Of a stretch of 64,000 nucleotides of DNA, positions 34,436 through 46,891 are shown in pieces (within the stretch, counting starts at the first letter, position 1; the number at the start of each line of letters is the position of its first letter). A model generated the notes under the pieces. It had not been told where the DNA came from and ran no database searches. It saw only the letters and a program-made list of their open reading frames with translations. This DNA is from Lepas anatifera (Eukaryota > Arthropoda > Thecostraca > Lepadidae). The translations under genes and the position numbers were made by a program. The stretch spans positions 558,001 to 622,000 of the forward strand of contig JAOTON010002231.1 in the NCBI GenBank assembly GCA_034440635.1. Direction: 5' to 3'.

Positions 34436-36257
34436 TTAACACGCGCATTGACGGGGGCGGGTACCCGCCCCCGGCTTTTGCGAAGGTAGTATAAAAACGG
34501 CGGCGCGTACGCGCCGCCGTACTTGGCATACCTTTTTCCTCATCATTTTCACAACTTGTTTTCTTCAAAATTGTAAGGTTAGGACATCTCAGGTCAGGTC
34601 ACCAGTACAGGTGGAGCGACCTGACCTCAAAAAAGTTTAAGATAGCATAAGCAGGAACAGGATGAACTTATCCGATTGAAACTCGTACCACGCAATGACC
34701 CCACTGAGTTATCTAAAATATGTTCCGAAATTTTTGATATCGATGACCTAAGGTCAGGTACGAGCCATGACCTCTCCATTGGAAATGCATGGGAAAAATG
34801 GTTTTAACTGAATAACACAGTAATTAATAAAGATAGAGCGTTTATTTAAACTGCATTAGATTTTCCTCGTCATTGCGGTTCTAATGATATGAATTTTGCC
34901 CAATTTGAGCTTGACCTGACCTCAGGCCAGGTCAAATCCTTGATTTGACCTGGCAAGGTCATGTTATATATCATTCGATTTGGCTTGCTGCGAGGATTCA
35001 TAGAGTTCAAATCGTTTTGCTCTATCTCTACTTGTTTAGATGTAATGGCCAAAAAACTTCATTTACATGTTATCCCTATGACGGCTTGTTTTGTCCTCTA
35101 GTGACCCTAAATGTGACCTGACAAAAAAATGGTTTAAATATTTTCGATGGAGTAGTGGATGGGCCATCCAACGCCTTTTACCGTTTTTCGCTACCTAGCG
35201 CAGTTGTCGAGATCTTAACCCGCGCCCCACCGCGGGTCCGGCGCCACCTTCGCCCCACCGGGGGCCATCGATGGCCCCCCTCTAACTCCGAAAATATGGG
35301 CGTTAGCGCAAATCTGCAAAGTGCAATAGAAAGCTCGCGTGAATTCAGTAAGAAATTACTTCACATGTTTTAGTGCTCAGGTCAATGGTTTGACCTCCAG
35401 AGGTCAAATTAGGTCAAGATCGGCTATTTTCACTCAAATATGCAATGATTAAGCAAACTGGGCATAACTCTTATGTCATTAGAGCTATTGAGGCCTGGTA
35501 AAGTACATTTGATAGCAAATTGCCAGTACTTTTTCCGCTATGTGGAACGTAAAGACCTCCCGCCAGTGGTTTGACCTCCAGAGGTCACCTCGTGACCTAA
35601 TATGACCTGAGGTCACGAAAGGTAAAAAAGTGACCTTGCCGTATATCAAATGAAAGCCAGTGACAAGACAAACACGATGGTGTTTGTTTCACCGCTCTAG
35701 CTTAACTAGGTCAAAAGTTATTGTCAAAATACTGTTTTTGACCTCTGGTGACCTTGGATGACCTTGGAAAAGTCAAAGGGCAAATATGACCCCTGGGATC
35801 CGTGAAAGGGTGTCCAAAAACGTTGTTCTGAGCAGTCGGAGTATTTGCAATCATTTTTGTGACTTTTATATCATGAAACAGCTTTTCCCCATGCTTTTCC
35901 AATGGGAGAGGTCGCCTCGTGACCTGACCTCAGGGCACGAAATCGAAAAATCCCGGATATACACCTTGTAGACCCTGGAGGGGTCATGAAGTGTAGGAAG
36001 TTTCAAATCGATCGACTTTGAAATGTAGCTCTTACAGAGCTCTAAAGTTGAAGTGAGGTGACCTTGCTTGACCTCGTCTGGTGACCTGACCTTGGGTGAC
36101 CCGGGGTAAAAATTTCAGGGATGATGGGAAAATGATGCAGTGAGAGGTAGAGCCCTCAACCGCGGTGCTGCGCCTCGTCGTTTTTCTGCTATCCCGGAAA
36201 AACCTTAGGGGGCCATCGATGGCCCCCGTGGGGCGAGGGTTAAGGGCGGGTACCCGC
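34436..36257 (+). mobile_element. X-family TTAA module, copy X-C, interrupted by Y-C
   Basis: It starts TTAACACGCGCATTGACGGG with the perfect 20-base palindrome GGGGGCGGGTACCCGCCCCC at 34453-34472 and a second perfect 24-base palindrome at 34497-34520. Its right tip GGGCGGGTACCCGCC lies beyond the inserted Y module, at 36244-36257. Confidence 0.75.
35215..36243 (+). mobile_element. Y-family TTAA module, copy Y-C (complete)
   Basis: TTAA flanks are at 35215-35218 and 36240-36243. Both subterminal tips are the same perfect palindrome GGGGGCCATCGATGGCCCCC (35260-35279 and 36208-36227). By hand I count about 18 exact AGGTCA or TGACCT hexamers in 1.03 kb, where about 0.5 is expected by chance. 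Pairs include TGACCT-CCAG-AGGTCA at 35391-35406 and 35572-35587, and TGACCTGAGGTCA at 35603-35615. There is no coding frame. Confidence 0.85.
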
Positions 36258-38429
36258 CTGACTCGCTAATTTGGGGGTTTGTCTAGAAGCCGAGCATTGT
36301 CGCCTGCGCTGCTTTTGTCCTAGAATTAGCGGCCGTTGATGTGTATTTCGATAAATGTTTTGCCATAGGCGGTTCCAGGAGTTCATAATGGGGGTCTACA
36401 ATGTTTTCCATTCGAACCTTCCAAAGTGAATATACTGCCTACAGAATGGACGGGAGGGCGAAACATAACCATGCATTGAGCCGATATGTGTGTTATATAA
36501 TGATAGGAAGCCATCGACGTGCTCACGTACCGTAATTAGGGGTGAGGGGGGAGTTCACTCACACTCAAGTTCATTTTAGTGTTGTGTCTGCATTGAATGG
36601 GGCAGAGCATCGAAGATATGCATTTAATCCTTACACCAAATGGACACAATCCATCCATAATAGGTGGATCCAGGAGTGTTCCCCGGGTCGAGCAGAGGTG
36701 GATAAAGGCGGGGTAATTTGAAAAGTAGCCATACCTGAAAGGCGGGGTTGTTTGTCTTACCCTACTTCTTTGCCTCCCTGAATCCACATCTGACATATGT
36801 TTGGCATTTGATCATTTTGTTTGACATAAGAGATATCACACTCTACCTGGCGTATGTATTTCTGCAAAAAAGACGAGCAAAAATCATATAATTCCCCCAA
36901 AATTCTGGCCCTTAAACCGCCCTTGAATTTTTAATTTCACCTAAATAGAAGATATCACCATGTTCAAGCAATTCCCTTTCAATCCATACCAGTTTCGTGA
37001 AAATAGAGCCTAAGAGACAAGAGTTACGGATAATCTAAAAAAGGCAGACATTTTGTATATTTTGAAACACTTACCCTCAATTTTCAAAATTTTGGGATTT
37101 TCTTTTTTAAAAATGGAGATTAGCGCAAGATGAATCGATTGCAGTGTGAATTTTTAAAATCGGTCGGGTAACTTTTGAAATCTTCGGGGGCAGAATCTGC
37201 CCTCTGTTGGAAATAGGGGTAGCCGGAAGCCCGTTGGAAGTAGGGTTAAGTTAGTCATGGGCGGATACAGGATTCATTATCGAGGGGGAGGCACATAGAC
37301 CAGGTTTGCACCAGCTAATGCCGAATCGCAGTGTAGTGTAGTCGAGGACTTGATCAGAGGGTAACCACTCTCCTCTTCTGTTTACTCTGAATTCGCCCTT
37401 GATACCTTTGATGCCAGGAAAAATGTCAAATCGGCAGGTACAATGGAAAAGCCAATGTGCATGGTGCTTTATGTTTGGACTACAGAAATGCATATATGTA
37501 ATTAACATAAGGTGCCCAGTTCAAGATGCCGCTTCGAATCCGTAATGACAGATATATTAACAGAGTAACACACTCTCCACAAGTTTTTTTGTACCCAACA
37601 TATACCACGCTAATATGTCAACGTAGAAGCAATAAGAGTCAAACATAATGCTCTGCCAGGTACGAGGCAGAATTTTAGCCCTTCCCCATTCAGCAGACAT
37701 TGCTGTGCAATGACTAAAACTCAGCCTCATGTTCATCTTGTATAAAATAATCCAGGAAACGATACGTTTGTAAAAATTATGAGCCCGCAGCTAATATCAA
37801 TGATCCCCCTCATTGTCATGTTAAAAAACAGTCTGAAATGTAAGAATTCCATAATTCATATCCTTTACACACCAACACACAATGAAATGCTGAAAAAATT
37901 CATAGCATCAGACTCATCAATGGAAGTAAGCATGTGGAATAGTTCAGTTCTTTTCACCGTTAGTGCCCCAGGGGATTCAGAAATTGCTCAAGGGGGGGCG
38001 AACCCTGATGGGGGCGGCCTCGAAGGAGGCCCAGAATAGCTTTTGGGGGCCCAACCGTGCAAGATGTAAATTTTCGTAAAAACGCATATGCACAAAAACA
38101 TGTCGGGGAGCAAAAAAAGAAAAGAAAAGTTAAACAACGTTTTGGGGGCGAAATTTCTGAGCATTCTAAACGCTCACAAAACTATGAATTGGCCTTAAAC
38201 TCCCTGAGGTCCGTTCAACATTTGATTGAATCTCCAAAAATCCAGGGTTTGGCCGAATTTCAGCTAGGATCACTAAATGGGACCATCACAGATCGCATAC
38301 AGTATTCTGGAGCCTGCTTGAATTAAGAGTTTAAGATACAATACTTACCTACTACTCCCAAGCAGGGACGGATGTTGTAGCCACGGAGGGCAGAGACCAA
38401 AGGAGTCCCGCAAGCAAGGCAGGGGCCCA
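36258..38429. other. no gene seen
   Basis: At 37254-37290 GGGCGGATACAGGATTCA...GGGGGAGGCAC resembles a hAT end, but no convincing partner end was found. Coding-like frames are absent. Confidence 0.3.
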
Positions 38430-39180
38430 ATTGTAGCCACAATATTTCCGGGCCACTTTAGATATTCAGGCGCCAGCACTAATCCTGAAACCCTGGTACT
38501 GGATTCATCTGAGATTTTCGGGTCCTTTTAACTGGTATGGGGCCTCTCAGCTGATTTTGGACCTTTGAGATAGTTTTGAGCCTCCTGAGAGTAAGTTTTG
38601 CAAGTAGTCCCTGAGCTGTTCTGGGGCCATGAGAGGGTATTGCAAAGGAGCTTACTGGCATGGCCTTAGACTCCACCACGCTGTTTGGGGCCCCCTGAGC
38701 TGAGAAGAACCACTATGGTGGAATTATTGAGACGGGCACCAGCTGGTCTAGAGCCCCTAAGAGGATCTACTCAAGATGTCTTTGGCTTTATCGTAGGGTT
38801 CCTAGCTGGATTGGTGTTTATTGAGCTGGTAAGAACCCCTGAGATGGCATTGGATTTTTTAGTTTGTCCAGGCTCTATTGCGCTGATCTAGACCCTACGC
38901 TGCTTTGGGGCCTCTAAGCCCGTTGGGGGCCCAGTTGGTCTGGCCTCCTGAGTTTTTTTACTTGCTCAGCTGATCTGGGGCCCCTGAGCTGGTTCTAAGC
39001 CCCTGAGCTTATCTGGGTCCCTTCTAGATGGTAAGGGCTCCCATGCTTATCTTGAAACCCAGGTTTTGGCACTAGGGCTCCATTAGCCGTCAATGACCCC
39101 TTATCTGGTTCGAAACCTCTTAACTGTTACGGGCCCCTCGGCTGATCTTATACCCCCTGAGTTGGGGTCGGGCCCCTTGA
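38430..39180. repeat. degenerate GC-rich minisatellite, locus 2
   Basis: About 700 bases of units resembling CCCCTGAGCTGATCTGGGG, spaced about 22 to 30 bases, heavily mutated. The open frames across it are only the repeat. Confidence 0.65.
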
Positions 39181-41699
39181 AAGGGGGTTTGTGTTGCATG
39201 TTACAGTGGGGTGCTCCAGTACTGAAAAAGGGCGGTCAATAATGAAATATAGGCACCCAATCACAAACAAGAGGGCAAGCAAAAATCGATGAAGGTGATC
39301 CATGTTCAAGTGAGACGCCCAATGGTATGCCGGGGAAAGCTTACTCAAAACCAGGGGTGGCACAAAATAAAAAAGGCCAGCTTCAAATGGTTTTTCCTTC
39401 GAGCTTTGGTCTAGCATTCACTGTTCGTATCCAAGGTGTCGCCAATTTTCGTTCGTCTTCGGCACCCGAAATCGGTGGAAGCGGCACTTGGGTCGTAAGT
39501 GAATGAAACAGTCGTTGTAAAGACAGTAACCAAAATGTTAAGAAATATTTACAAATATTCACTTTCCAGGTAATCACAGCAGTTCAGAATTATATTGCGA
39601 GAAGTGTATAATGTATATTATATATGACCGGTTCTTTACACAATGGGAACGCACGCTATGGGCAGGGGCGGCATTACGGATGGCGGAGAGACTATCAGTT
39701 TCAGTTATAAATGGGCCCATCATTATATTGTACGTGATCACTGTATGAGTGAATGTGCTGTGACTCCGGCTTCCTCCCAGGACGGACGTAGGTAAGGCTT
39801 AGACGCACGCCTGTTTTTGACACAAAGGTGCCATCTTTGGCAATCGTCTTTCACGAAACTGTCAGGAGCTGTTTGATTTATCTCGGTGAATTGGCATTGT
39901 ACATTGTAGCCAACCCTTCGGTAAGCATCCCGGCAGCGCTGAGTGATGGTCCCCTCCACCCCACCCACCGCGGAGCCATTGTACGGTTGGCTCCACTGTC
40001 GTGTCCGGCACGTATCAGGACTGTCGCCGGCGCACGTATCGGGTGACGACTTAGTATCAGCCGGCTAAAGCTTTTTGTTAGAGGGTTGAGTGATACCCTG
40101 ACATGTTGTTGCTGTGGCCACCTTATTCAAACACTTGTGTTACCGCATAAGCATACCTTTTCATCCCTTCGTCGAAATTCGCCTCCACGGGCAATACGGG
40201 CGCATTGTGTTGAGCGTGAGGAAGTGTCATGGCTATTACGAGCCCTATCCCTCTCGCGCCCCGCACAGCGGTATTTCACGGCGGGCGTAATTGATGGATG
40301 ACTGGGTGTACCCTCCTCTTTTGTTGAGGTCGGGCTGGCAGCGCTCCGTAGCCATGAGAGAAATCCGCAATGAACCAGAGTAAATACACCACTTCACGGG
40401 TAGACCCTAGGATCAATGCGTACACCAGAAAAGACGTGATCTGAAAATAAGTATTGAATTGAAGAGTAAAGCAATGTATTGTATCTTAATCTTAGAGGTC
40501 TCACCATCTATCCTAATCCCCTCCTATTAGCTTGTGAAATATAATAGTTCTTTTTAGTAACGCCGACGCTCCATGACATAAGCGTTATACCAAGATGTTA
40601 TTTCCCCGTGTTGATTCCTTACATTTTCATTCAAGGTATGGGCAGGAAGAAATTTGCTTTCCCCACTTTATGCGAGAGTGCCAGGGAATATGTGAGTTTT
40701 TTTAATACAATACCATTTTGGGAGGTGGGTGAACTCTGACCGTGACTCGTGACCGTGATCACTGCCTCAGGCAGTGGTGGAAGTATAGCTTAGGTCCCAC
40801 TCCTGAAATTAGCACGTTTCCATAGACTAACAGAGATTCTTCCAGGGCAGCCGCGTCAGGCTTTATCTCCAGAGTATTGACTTAGCTGCCCCCCTCCCCC
40901 CACCGTTCCGAACTTGGGGCCTGGGTCCGTCAGCACTATTCGGTGACAAGCAGGGGCGCAGCCAGAACTTCCGAATGGGGGGGCACATCACCTTTGAGGG
41001 GCACACCAGGAGTAAAAGGTGGCTTTTTAACGTAACCTAAAAACTTACTATATCTTAAATTATATTAACTTTTGGGTACCTTTGGTACGAGAAAAATGCA
41101 AATCAAACATTGGTGGAGAAGGGAAGCTCGATTAAAACCGGAAAAAGAAAATTTCACCGCAATCTCATCAAAGTAGTCAAAACATGACTGTTTTGGATAG
41201 ATTTAAGGACAAGTCAGCCAACTCATGGAAGTACTTAACATCAGAGAAATCAGCGGAGCCTGTGATATCTCACTATGTGCAAGCTAAGATATATTGGAGT
41301 CGAAAATTCACTTGTTATGCCCACTGGTTTTGTCGTGACGAGTGAGCCCTGGTTGAACGCGGATTAAGTTCCGCGACTCCCTCAAGGGGTGTAGGAGGAG
41401 GAGTGGCAAAGTGGCATTAGACCATTTTTGCTGCCGGAATAATTTGAGAGATATCTTTTTAACGCGTTTATCAAGTTCCATATTTTCGAGGATCAGTCCC
41501 AGTTAGAGTAAAAAAGGTAAAGAGGCTGGTGGTTTTGTGGGGATGGTGTGACAGGGCTGAAAATTGTGAAAAACTAGTTCTTCATTTAGATTAATTAGTA
41601 GAAATCCTGGTTTAGGGGACAGCTCTCTGAGCTCAGGGGCACATGCCTTTTTAGCACATCCCTCCCCAGAATCCATCAGTATAGTTAGCAATTTATATA
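39181..41699. other. no gene seen
   Basis: At 40951 CAGGGGCGCAGCCAGAAC followed by GGGGGGGCAC looks like one end of a hAT element, but no partner end is visible. No coding region was recognised. Confidence 0.3.
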
Positions 41700-42715
41700 A
41701 TCAGGGGTGCTTAGGCAGCACCCCGACCAGCTCGGGGACCATATCAACTCGGGGGTACCAGATCAAGTCAGGAGGCACTTAATCAGGCCAGGAGCCCCAT
41801 ACCAGCCCAGGGGCCCTCATCAGCCTCAGTGTGACCAGCTAAGCTCAGGGCCCTAGAGCTGCTGATGAAATTCTTAATCAACTCAAGAGGCCCAGATCAG
41901 CTTCAAGGGAGATACGCAAAAAAATTATTGGCTAGATCAAAAGGTCACAAAAAGTTGTTTCAGAAGTCCCATTATCATTTTTGCGAATTCGGCTTGCAAA
42001 TGTCTTAAAGTTGCTCTCAAAGTCAACATTTCTAGATGACTTTACCGGTACACCTCTTATCGATGTAAATGACCTACCCCCGGCTACGGCTATCACTTTC
42101 TCTAAGAAACCAGTGTCATTTTTCCTAAGCAGTGACATGAAAGTTTAAAACTATTAAATAAAACGTTATTTTAAAAAAGTTACAGCCAAAAAAATATTAA
42201 AACAAAAATATAGGACTTTTAAGAAATCACAATTGACCGATCAGAACGTACAGTCACCTCATAGGGGGGGTACAGTCACCTCATAGGGGGTCACGGGGCC
42301 TTTCTGACGCAAAAGTTTCGTCATCTTGGGGTAGAAGCAGAAAACTACTCAAGACCCGAGGTACGAAACGGCTGGAGACGTGAGTAATTATGTTTTTTTC
42401 CGTCAAAGACTTTTTTAAAGTTAATTCAAATACCAATACATGAGAATATACATTTTTATTACAAAAAAACATTACTTTTTAATTTTAGATAGTTTTCGAA
42501 AAGTAAGTGATGCGTGAAGGTTTTAGCATTTTATCGGGATTATTAACCTATTTCGATAATAAGTGAGTGGCCTCCCAAAATTTTGCCCAAGATACAAAAA
42601 ATAATTGACAGTTTCGTAATCCGGATTTTTCAAATAGCAAGAGACCACAATAATATTTTTGCGTATCTCCCTTTAAAGGGCACAAAATAGGTACTAGCTC
42701 AGGGGGCACCAATGT
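41700..42715. repeat. degenerate GC-rich minisatellite, locus 3, split by a MITE
   Basis: CAGCTCAGGGGCCC-like units run to 41901 and resume at 42690 (TAGCTCAGGGGGCACC). The MITE at 41906-42672 lies between, so it inserted into the array. Confidence 0.6.
41906..42672 (+). mobile_element. TTAA-target MITE (piggyBac-like), copy 1
   Basis: It is 767 bases with termini AGGGAGATACGC and GCGTATCTCCCT, flanked by TTCA (decayed TTAA) and TTAA (42673-42676). Internal sequence is shared, inverted, with copy 2 at 44169. TTAA targets point to piggyBac. No transposase frame is present. Confidence 0.75.
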
Positions 42716-43871
42716 GTGGTGGTCCTGGATGGCTTAACGCTGGCACAGCAGTACAAGCCCCGTACAAAGCCTATCAGAGACCCAAAGTCGAAGGGAGTAC
42801 TGACCTCCCCAATCTCCTGGGATCTCCAACCAATGGCTAGGGGAGGGTAAGTCAGCGGCTTCATCAGCAGGACCGTCCACGGAATAGGTGTTATATAGCA
42901 ACTGGGGCACAGTTCTATATCCTTTTATTGAGCGTCCTTTTTTCCTTAACATTTCTTAGATTTTAGAATACAATCCAGAGATATTGCTTTAGATCCTAGG
43001 CCCAAACACTATTTTCGAAAATTATATGTCTCGGAACAAATGTATCTACGCCCATTGCGTACCAAAAAAAAATTGAAACATGTCGATCTGGAACCAATAC
43101 TGAAAGAAAGGAGGCAAAAATTAATCTAGTTGTATCATCGATAAGAGCAAATCAAACAGGGAACTTGGCACTTCAGCTAATTTTAAATGTATAGGCGTAA
43201 CCCCAATAACTACCTTCCTAACTATTCTGAAATAAATAACTTTTCGTTTCTAACATTTCGTGGGAAAACTAGACAAACAAGGGTAATGACAGAAATTGAT
43301 GAACATAATCCCAAAAATAAAAAGAAGTATGACAAGTTGAAAATAACAACAGGGTGAGCCAAGGCGATAGATATCTCGGGTGCCTATTTTCGTGGTAATT
43401 TGCTCACTTACAACATAGCAAGGGTGATAAAGAACTGTGGTGAATTCAACAGGATCTGTCCGCGGAATATACGTTATATCCGGGACGCACTCCCATATCC
43501 CTTGTATTTTGATTAATTTTTCTTTTAATTTCCTTGGAAATTTCCTGATTAAAGAGTTCGTGAATTCGACACCGGGAAAGAATTGGTAATCATTTCCCGC
43601 AGAGTATCATTTATTCGTGTTGAAAAAGTCTGACATTCAATAATTTTAAGTCTGATTACCAGAGTGAATTGAGGTAGTCAGGTTTAATATCGCTCACACC
43701 GTCTCCTTTCATAGTCTTCATCACTTCACGTTCATTACGACGGCGCTTGAAAAGCCACCATATGTGTGAAAGTGTTCGAACTAATACACAGCAGTATTTA
43801 ATTTCCCGAAATGTGCCATAAAGCTGTTATTTTAGCCACGCTGCAAATTTCCATATACATAAAGGCTAGCT
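42716..43871. other. no gene seen
   Basis: No coding pattern or named repeat was recognised. Confidence 0.3.
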
Positions 43872-44168
43872 TTAACCCACGCCCCACCAGTGGTCCGGCG
43901 CCAACTTCGCCCGACCGGGGGCCATTGATGCCCTCCTGTAACTCCGAATATATGGGGGTTAACGCAAATCTGCAAAGTGCACTGAAAAGCTCGTGTGAAT
44001 CCAGTAAGAAATTACTTCGCATGTTTAAGCGCTCAGGCCAAATGTTTGACCTCCAGAGGTCAAGTTAGGTCACGATAGGCCATTTCCACTGAAATATGCA
44101 ATGCTTAAGCAGACTAGGTACAGCTCTCATGCCGTTAGAGTCATTGTAATCTAGTAAAGTGAATTTAA

Positions 44169-45246
44169 AGGGAGATACGCGAAAAAATTATGATTGTGGT
44201 TTCTTGCTATTTGAAAAATCCTGATAAGGAAACTGTCAATTATTTTTAAATCTTCGACACAATTTTGGGAGGCCACTCACTTATTATCGAAATAAGTTAA
44301 CAGTTCCAATAAAATGCTGAAACCTTCACCCATCACTTATTTTTCGAAAACTATTTAAAGTTGAAAAGTAATGTTTTTTTGTAATACAAATGTCTCTCCT
44401 GTATTTGTATTTTGAAATAATTTTACAAAGCCTTTAAAAACTACAAAATGAATTAGTTTGCCCTAGAAACGGAAAAAATATAATTACCTACTCAAATCTT
44501 CAGCCATTTCGTGCCTCGGGTCTTGAGCCGTTTTCTGCTTCAGCCCCAGAATGACGAAACTTTTGCGTCAGATAGGTCACGTGACCCCGGTATGAGAATC
44601 CTAGGCTTCTCATTGGTTAATTTTGATTTCTTTTAAGCCCTATATTTCTGTTTCAAAAGGGGTTTGGAATGTTTTTTCTTAGGTAATTTTTTTCTATAGT
44701 AGTCGAAACTTCTACATCACTAATTAGGATAGATATAACCTAATTCTTAGAGAAATTGATAGCCTTAGCCGTGGATACGTCACATTAACTGATAAGAGGT
44801 GTAACGGTAAAGTCGTCTAGAAATGTTGACTTTGAAAGGAGTTTTAAGGCATTTGCAGGCCGAATTCGTAAAAATTGGAATATGACTTGTGAAACAACTT
44901 TTTGTGACCTTTTGATCTAGCCAATCAGGGGTCAAAAAAGTGTTCAGATTGTTACCATTAAAAATGCCAAACCATAAATGTGTCGCCAGCCCAGGCTGCA
45001 AAATGTGGCACGTTTTGAGTTATTGGGATACCAAGGGATACTCCTGGACCATCTTAGTTGTTGAAAAACATTGCGAGTTTAAATTGCATGTGCAAATTTT
45101 GGCTATTTGTTCCGTTATTCGTCTGGAGCAAACATATCAGCTAATTTTTGTCACCTTGTCCACCTTGGGTTGTCACCATTTAGAATGCCAAAATGGTCAG
45201 TTTTTCGACCCCTGTAGCCAATAAAATTGTTTTCGCGTATCTCCAT
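44169..45246 (-). mobile_element. TTAA-target MITE (piggyBac-like), copy 2, inside Y-D
   Basis: Termini AGGGAGATACGCGAAAA and TTTTCGCGTATCTCCAT lie between exact TTAA flanks (44165-44168 and 45247-45250). Relative to copy 1 it is inverted and 311 bases longer, mostly because of a nested hAT MITE. Confidence 0.8.
44926..45214. mobile_element. hAT MITE nested in the TTAA MITE
   Basis: It is 289 bases, with ends CAGGGGTCAAAAAA and TTTTTCGACCCCTG and a perfect 8-base duplication TAGCCAAT on both sides (44918-44925 and 45215-45222). Copy 1 of the host MITE shows the uninterrupted site (CTAGCCAATAATTT on its minus strand). Confidence 0.9.
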
Positions 45247-45400
45247 TTAATGGGAAAATGTCATAATTTTCTCCACTATGTGAAACATAATGACATTCTG
45301 ATAGTGGTTTGACCTCCTGAGGCTACCTCGTGACCTAATATGACATGAGATCATAAGACTTTTACAATGACGTTTATTTTAGCGCTCTAGCTTGACACAA

Positions 45401-46819
45401 CTGACCTTATCAGAACAGGTTTCAAGAGAACATGACGAGTACAGACAAAAGCGAAAGAAAAGGACAAAACAAATACGATCCAAAGACAGAAAATGTGAAG
45501 TTTTGCCTTTACCACAAGATCAAAGGCTAATACGGACCCCAATTCGAAGAGTCTTAGCTGAAATAACATACATTCCAAGCTAGATGTAATGGATTCAATG
45601 CCTCCACGCCCTCTATCTCCTCCCAGACGACTCTCATGACGAATTCGGTCATGTGCGGCTGGGTTTCACACGTAGGTAAAAATGGCCAGAATAATCCCAT
45701 AATCCTAAGGCAGTAATCCTGGCAGAGCTAAAACAGCCGGCTTCCCCTCTAGCGGCCAGTTGCTGAACTAGCGTCTCGGTTGCTCAGCTGCTTCGGTATC
45801 CTGCCACCAGGTGGCTAGCCCCGCTAGTGTCAAGGCCAATGAGCGTTTCGTTACCTAACGTACAGCATTTGATTCCATTACATGTATTCATACATACATT
45901 CATACACAAAGATACAGAGGTGCAGAAAGTATGCTGGCTGTCACAAACTCAATGTGACGTATGCCTCCTATGTCACACAGAGCTGGAAATAATAATTGTA
46001 TACTTGAATACTATTTCCAATATGCTGAATGTCCTCTACCTGTCCCTTACTTTTTGCAGCAGACAAGGTTCTAGCACCAAACAATTACAGCATGAAAGTA
46101 GCAAGTTTTCATTTATAGATCATGTTTTTGTTTTTGGAAGGAAAATTACCAATTATGGGTCATTTTTTCCAGTATTGGGGTCATAACTATTATTGGCAAC
46201 TCTGACTGCAGTTTCCCCCAATGACATGCGTTTCCTTTTTGAAGAAGTTTCCATTTTTGAAAGGAGTGTTTCCAATTATGGTACTTTTCCACATGATTAC
46301 ATGTAGCAATTATCATGAAAATAGTCATTATTGGGAACATACCTATTAATGGGAGCATACATGTACACACAATTGGGAACCCTAACCGCAGCTTCCCCCC
46401 CACTAAACTTCTATCTCACATATCAACAAAAGGGAAAAAATGTCAATGTCAACATAGTATTTGAATCTACCTAAAATGTGTTGGTAAAGTGGACCTTAGG
46501 TAGCATTTTTATAAACACATCAAATGCTTAAAATTTGCATCCCACTCACGATCATTACCTGCCTGGTCATTCCTTTTTGCAGTAAAAACTCTGAGGCAAC
46601 TAGCCTGCATAGATGTAAAATTATGTCTATTGCCCTAATAGGTACAGAGGTATTGGAATTCACATACCAAATAAAGATCCAGTGTAGTCAAAATCCTGCT
46701 TTAACTCCATGCAGTTCAGGTCCTGTGCGTTGCTTACCACCACTGGTAGTAAGCAACACACCCCTAACCAAGCGTTTTTCGAAGTCTATTTGTTTCTGAG
46801 ATTTGCTGTGATTTTCTGA
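45401..46819. other. no gene seen
   Basis: A loose direct repeat (GACTGCAGTTTCCCCC at 46207 and AACCGCAGCTTCCCCC at 46384) and a short hairpin at about 46733-46763 (GTTGCTTAC/GTAAGCAAC) are present. No coding region was recognised. Confidence 0.3.
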
Positions 46820-46891
46820 GATAAGAAGGGGGTCTACTCGGCCCCCTCCAGTGCACGTTAGTTCCAGGCCCCTCTCCAGTGTGGGTGTTAA
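46820..46891 (-). mobile_element. V-type TTAA module end
   Basis: The right edge reads GGCCCCTCTCCAGTGTGGGTGTTAA, matching the end at 55610-55681, and follows a TTTTCTGAGATAAG block like that of the other modules. The left edge was not found. Confidence 0.45.

Larger units (their letters stand above)
43872..45400 (+). mobile_element. Y-family TTAA module, copy Y-D, interrupted and truncated
   Basis: It starts TTAACCCACGCCCCACC and follows Y-C up to about 44165, then resumes at 45247 (compare 35505 onward) and fades near 45400. The gap is a MITE with its own insert. Confidence 0.7.

Noticed and set aside
36960..37560. Possible hAT element starting GGGCGGATACAGGATTCA at 37257
   Set aside because: The best partner end near 37530 matches too weakly and no 8 bp duplication is visible.
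44940..45224. 94-codon frame
   Set aside because: It spans the nested hAT MITE and has no domain.
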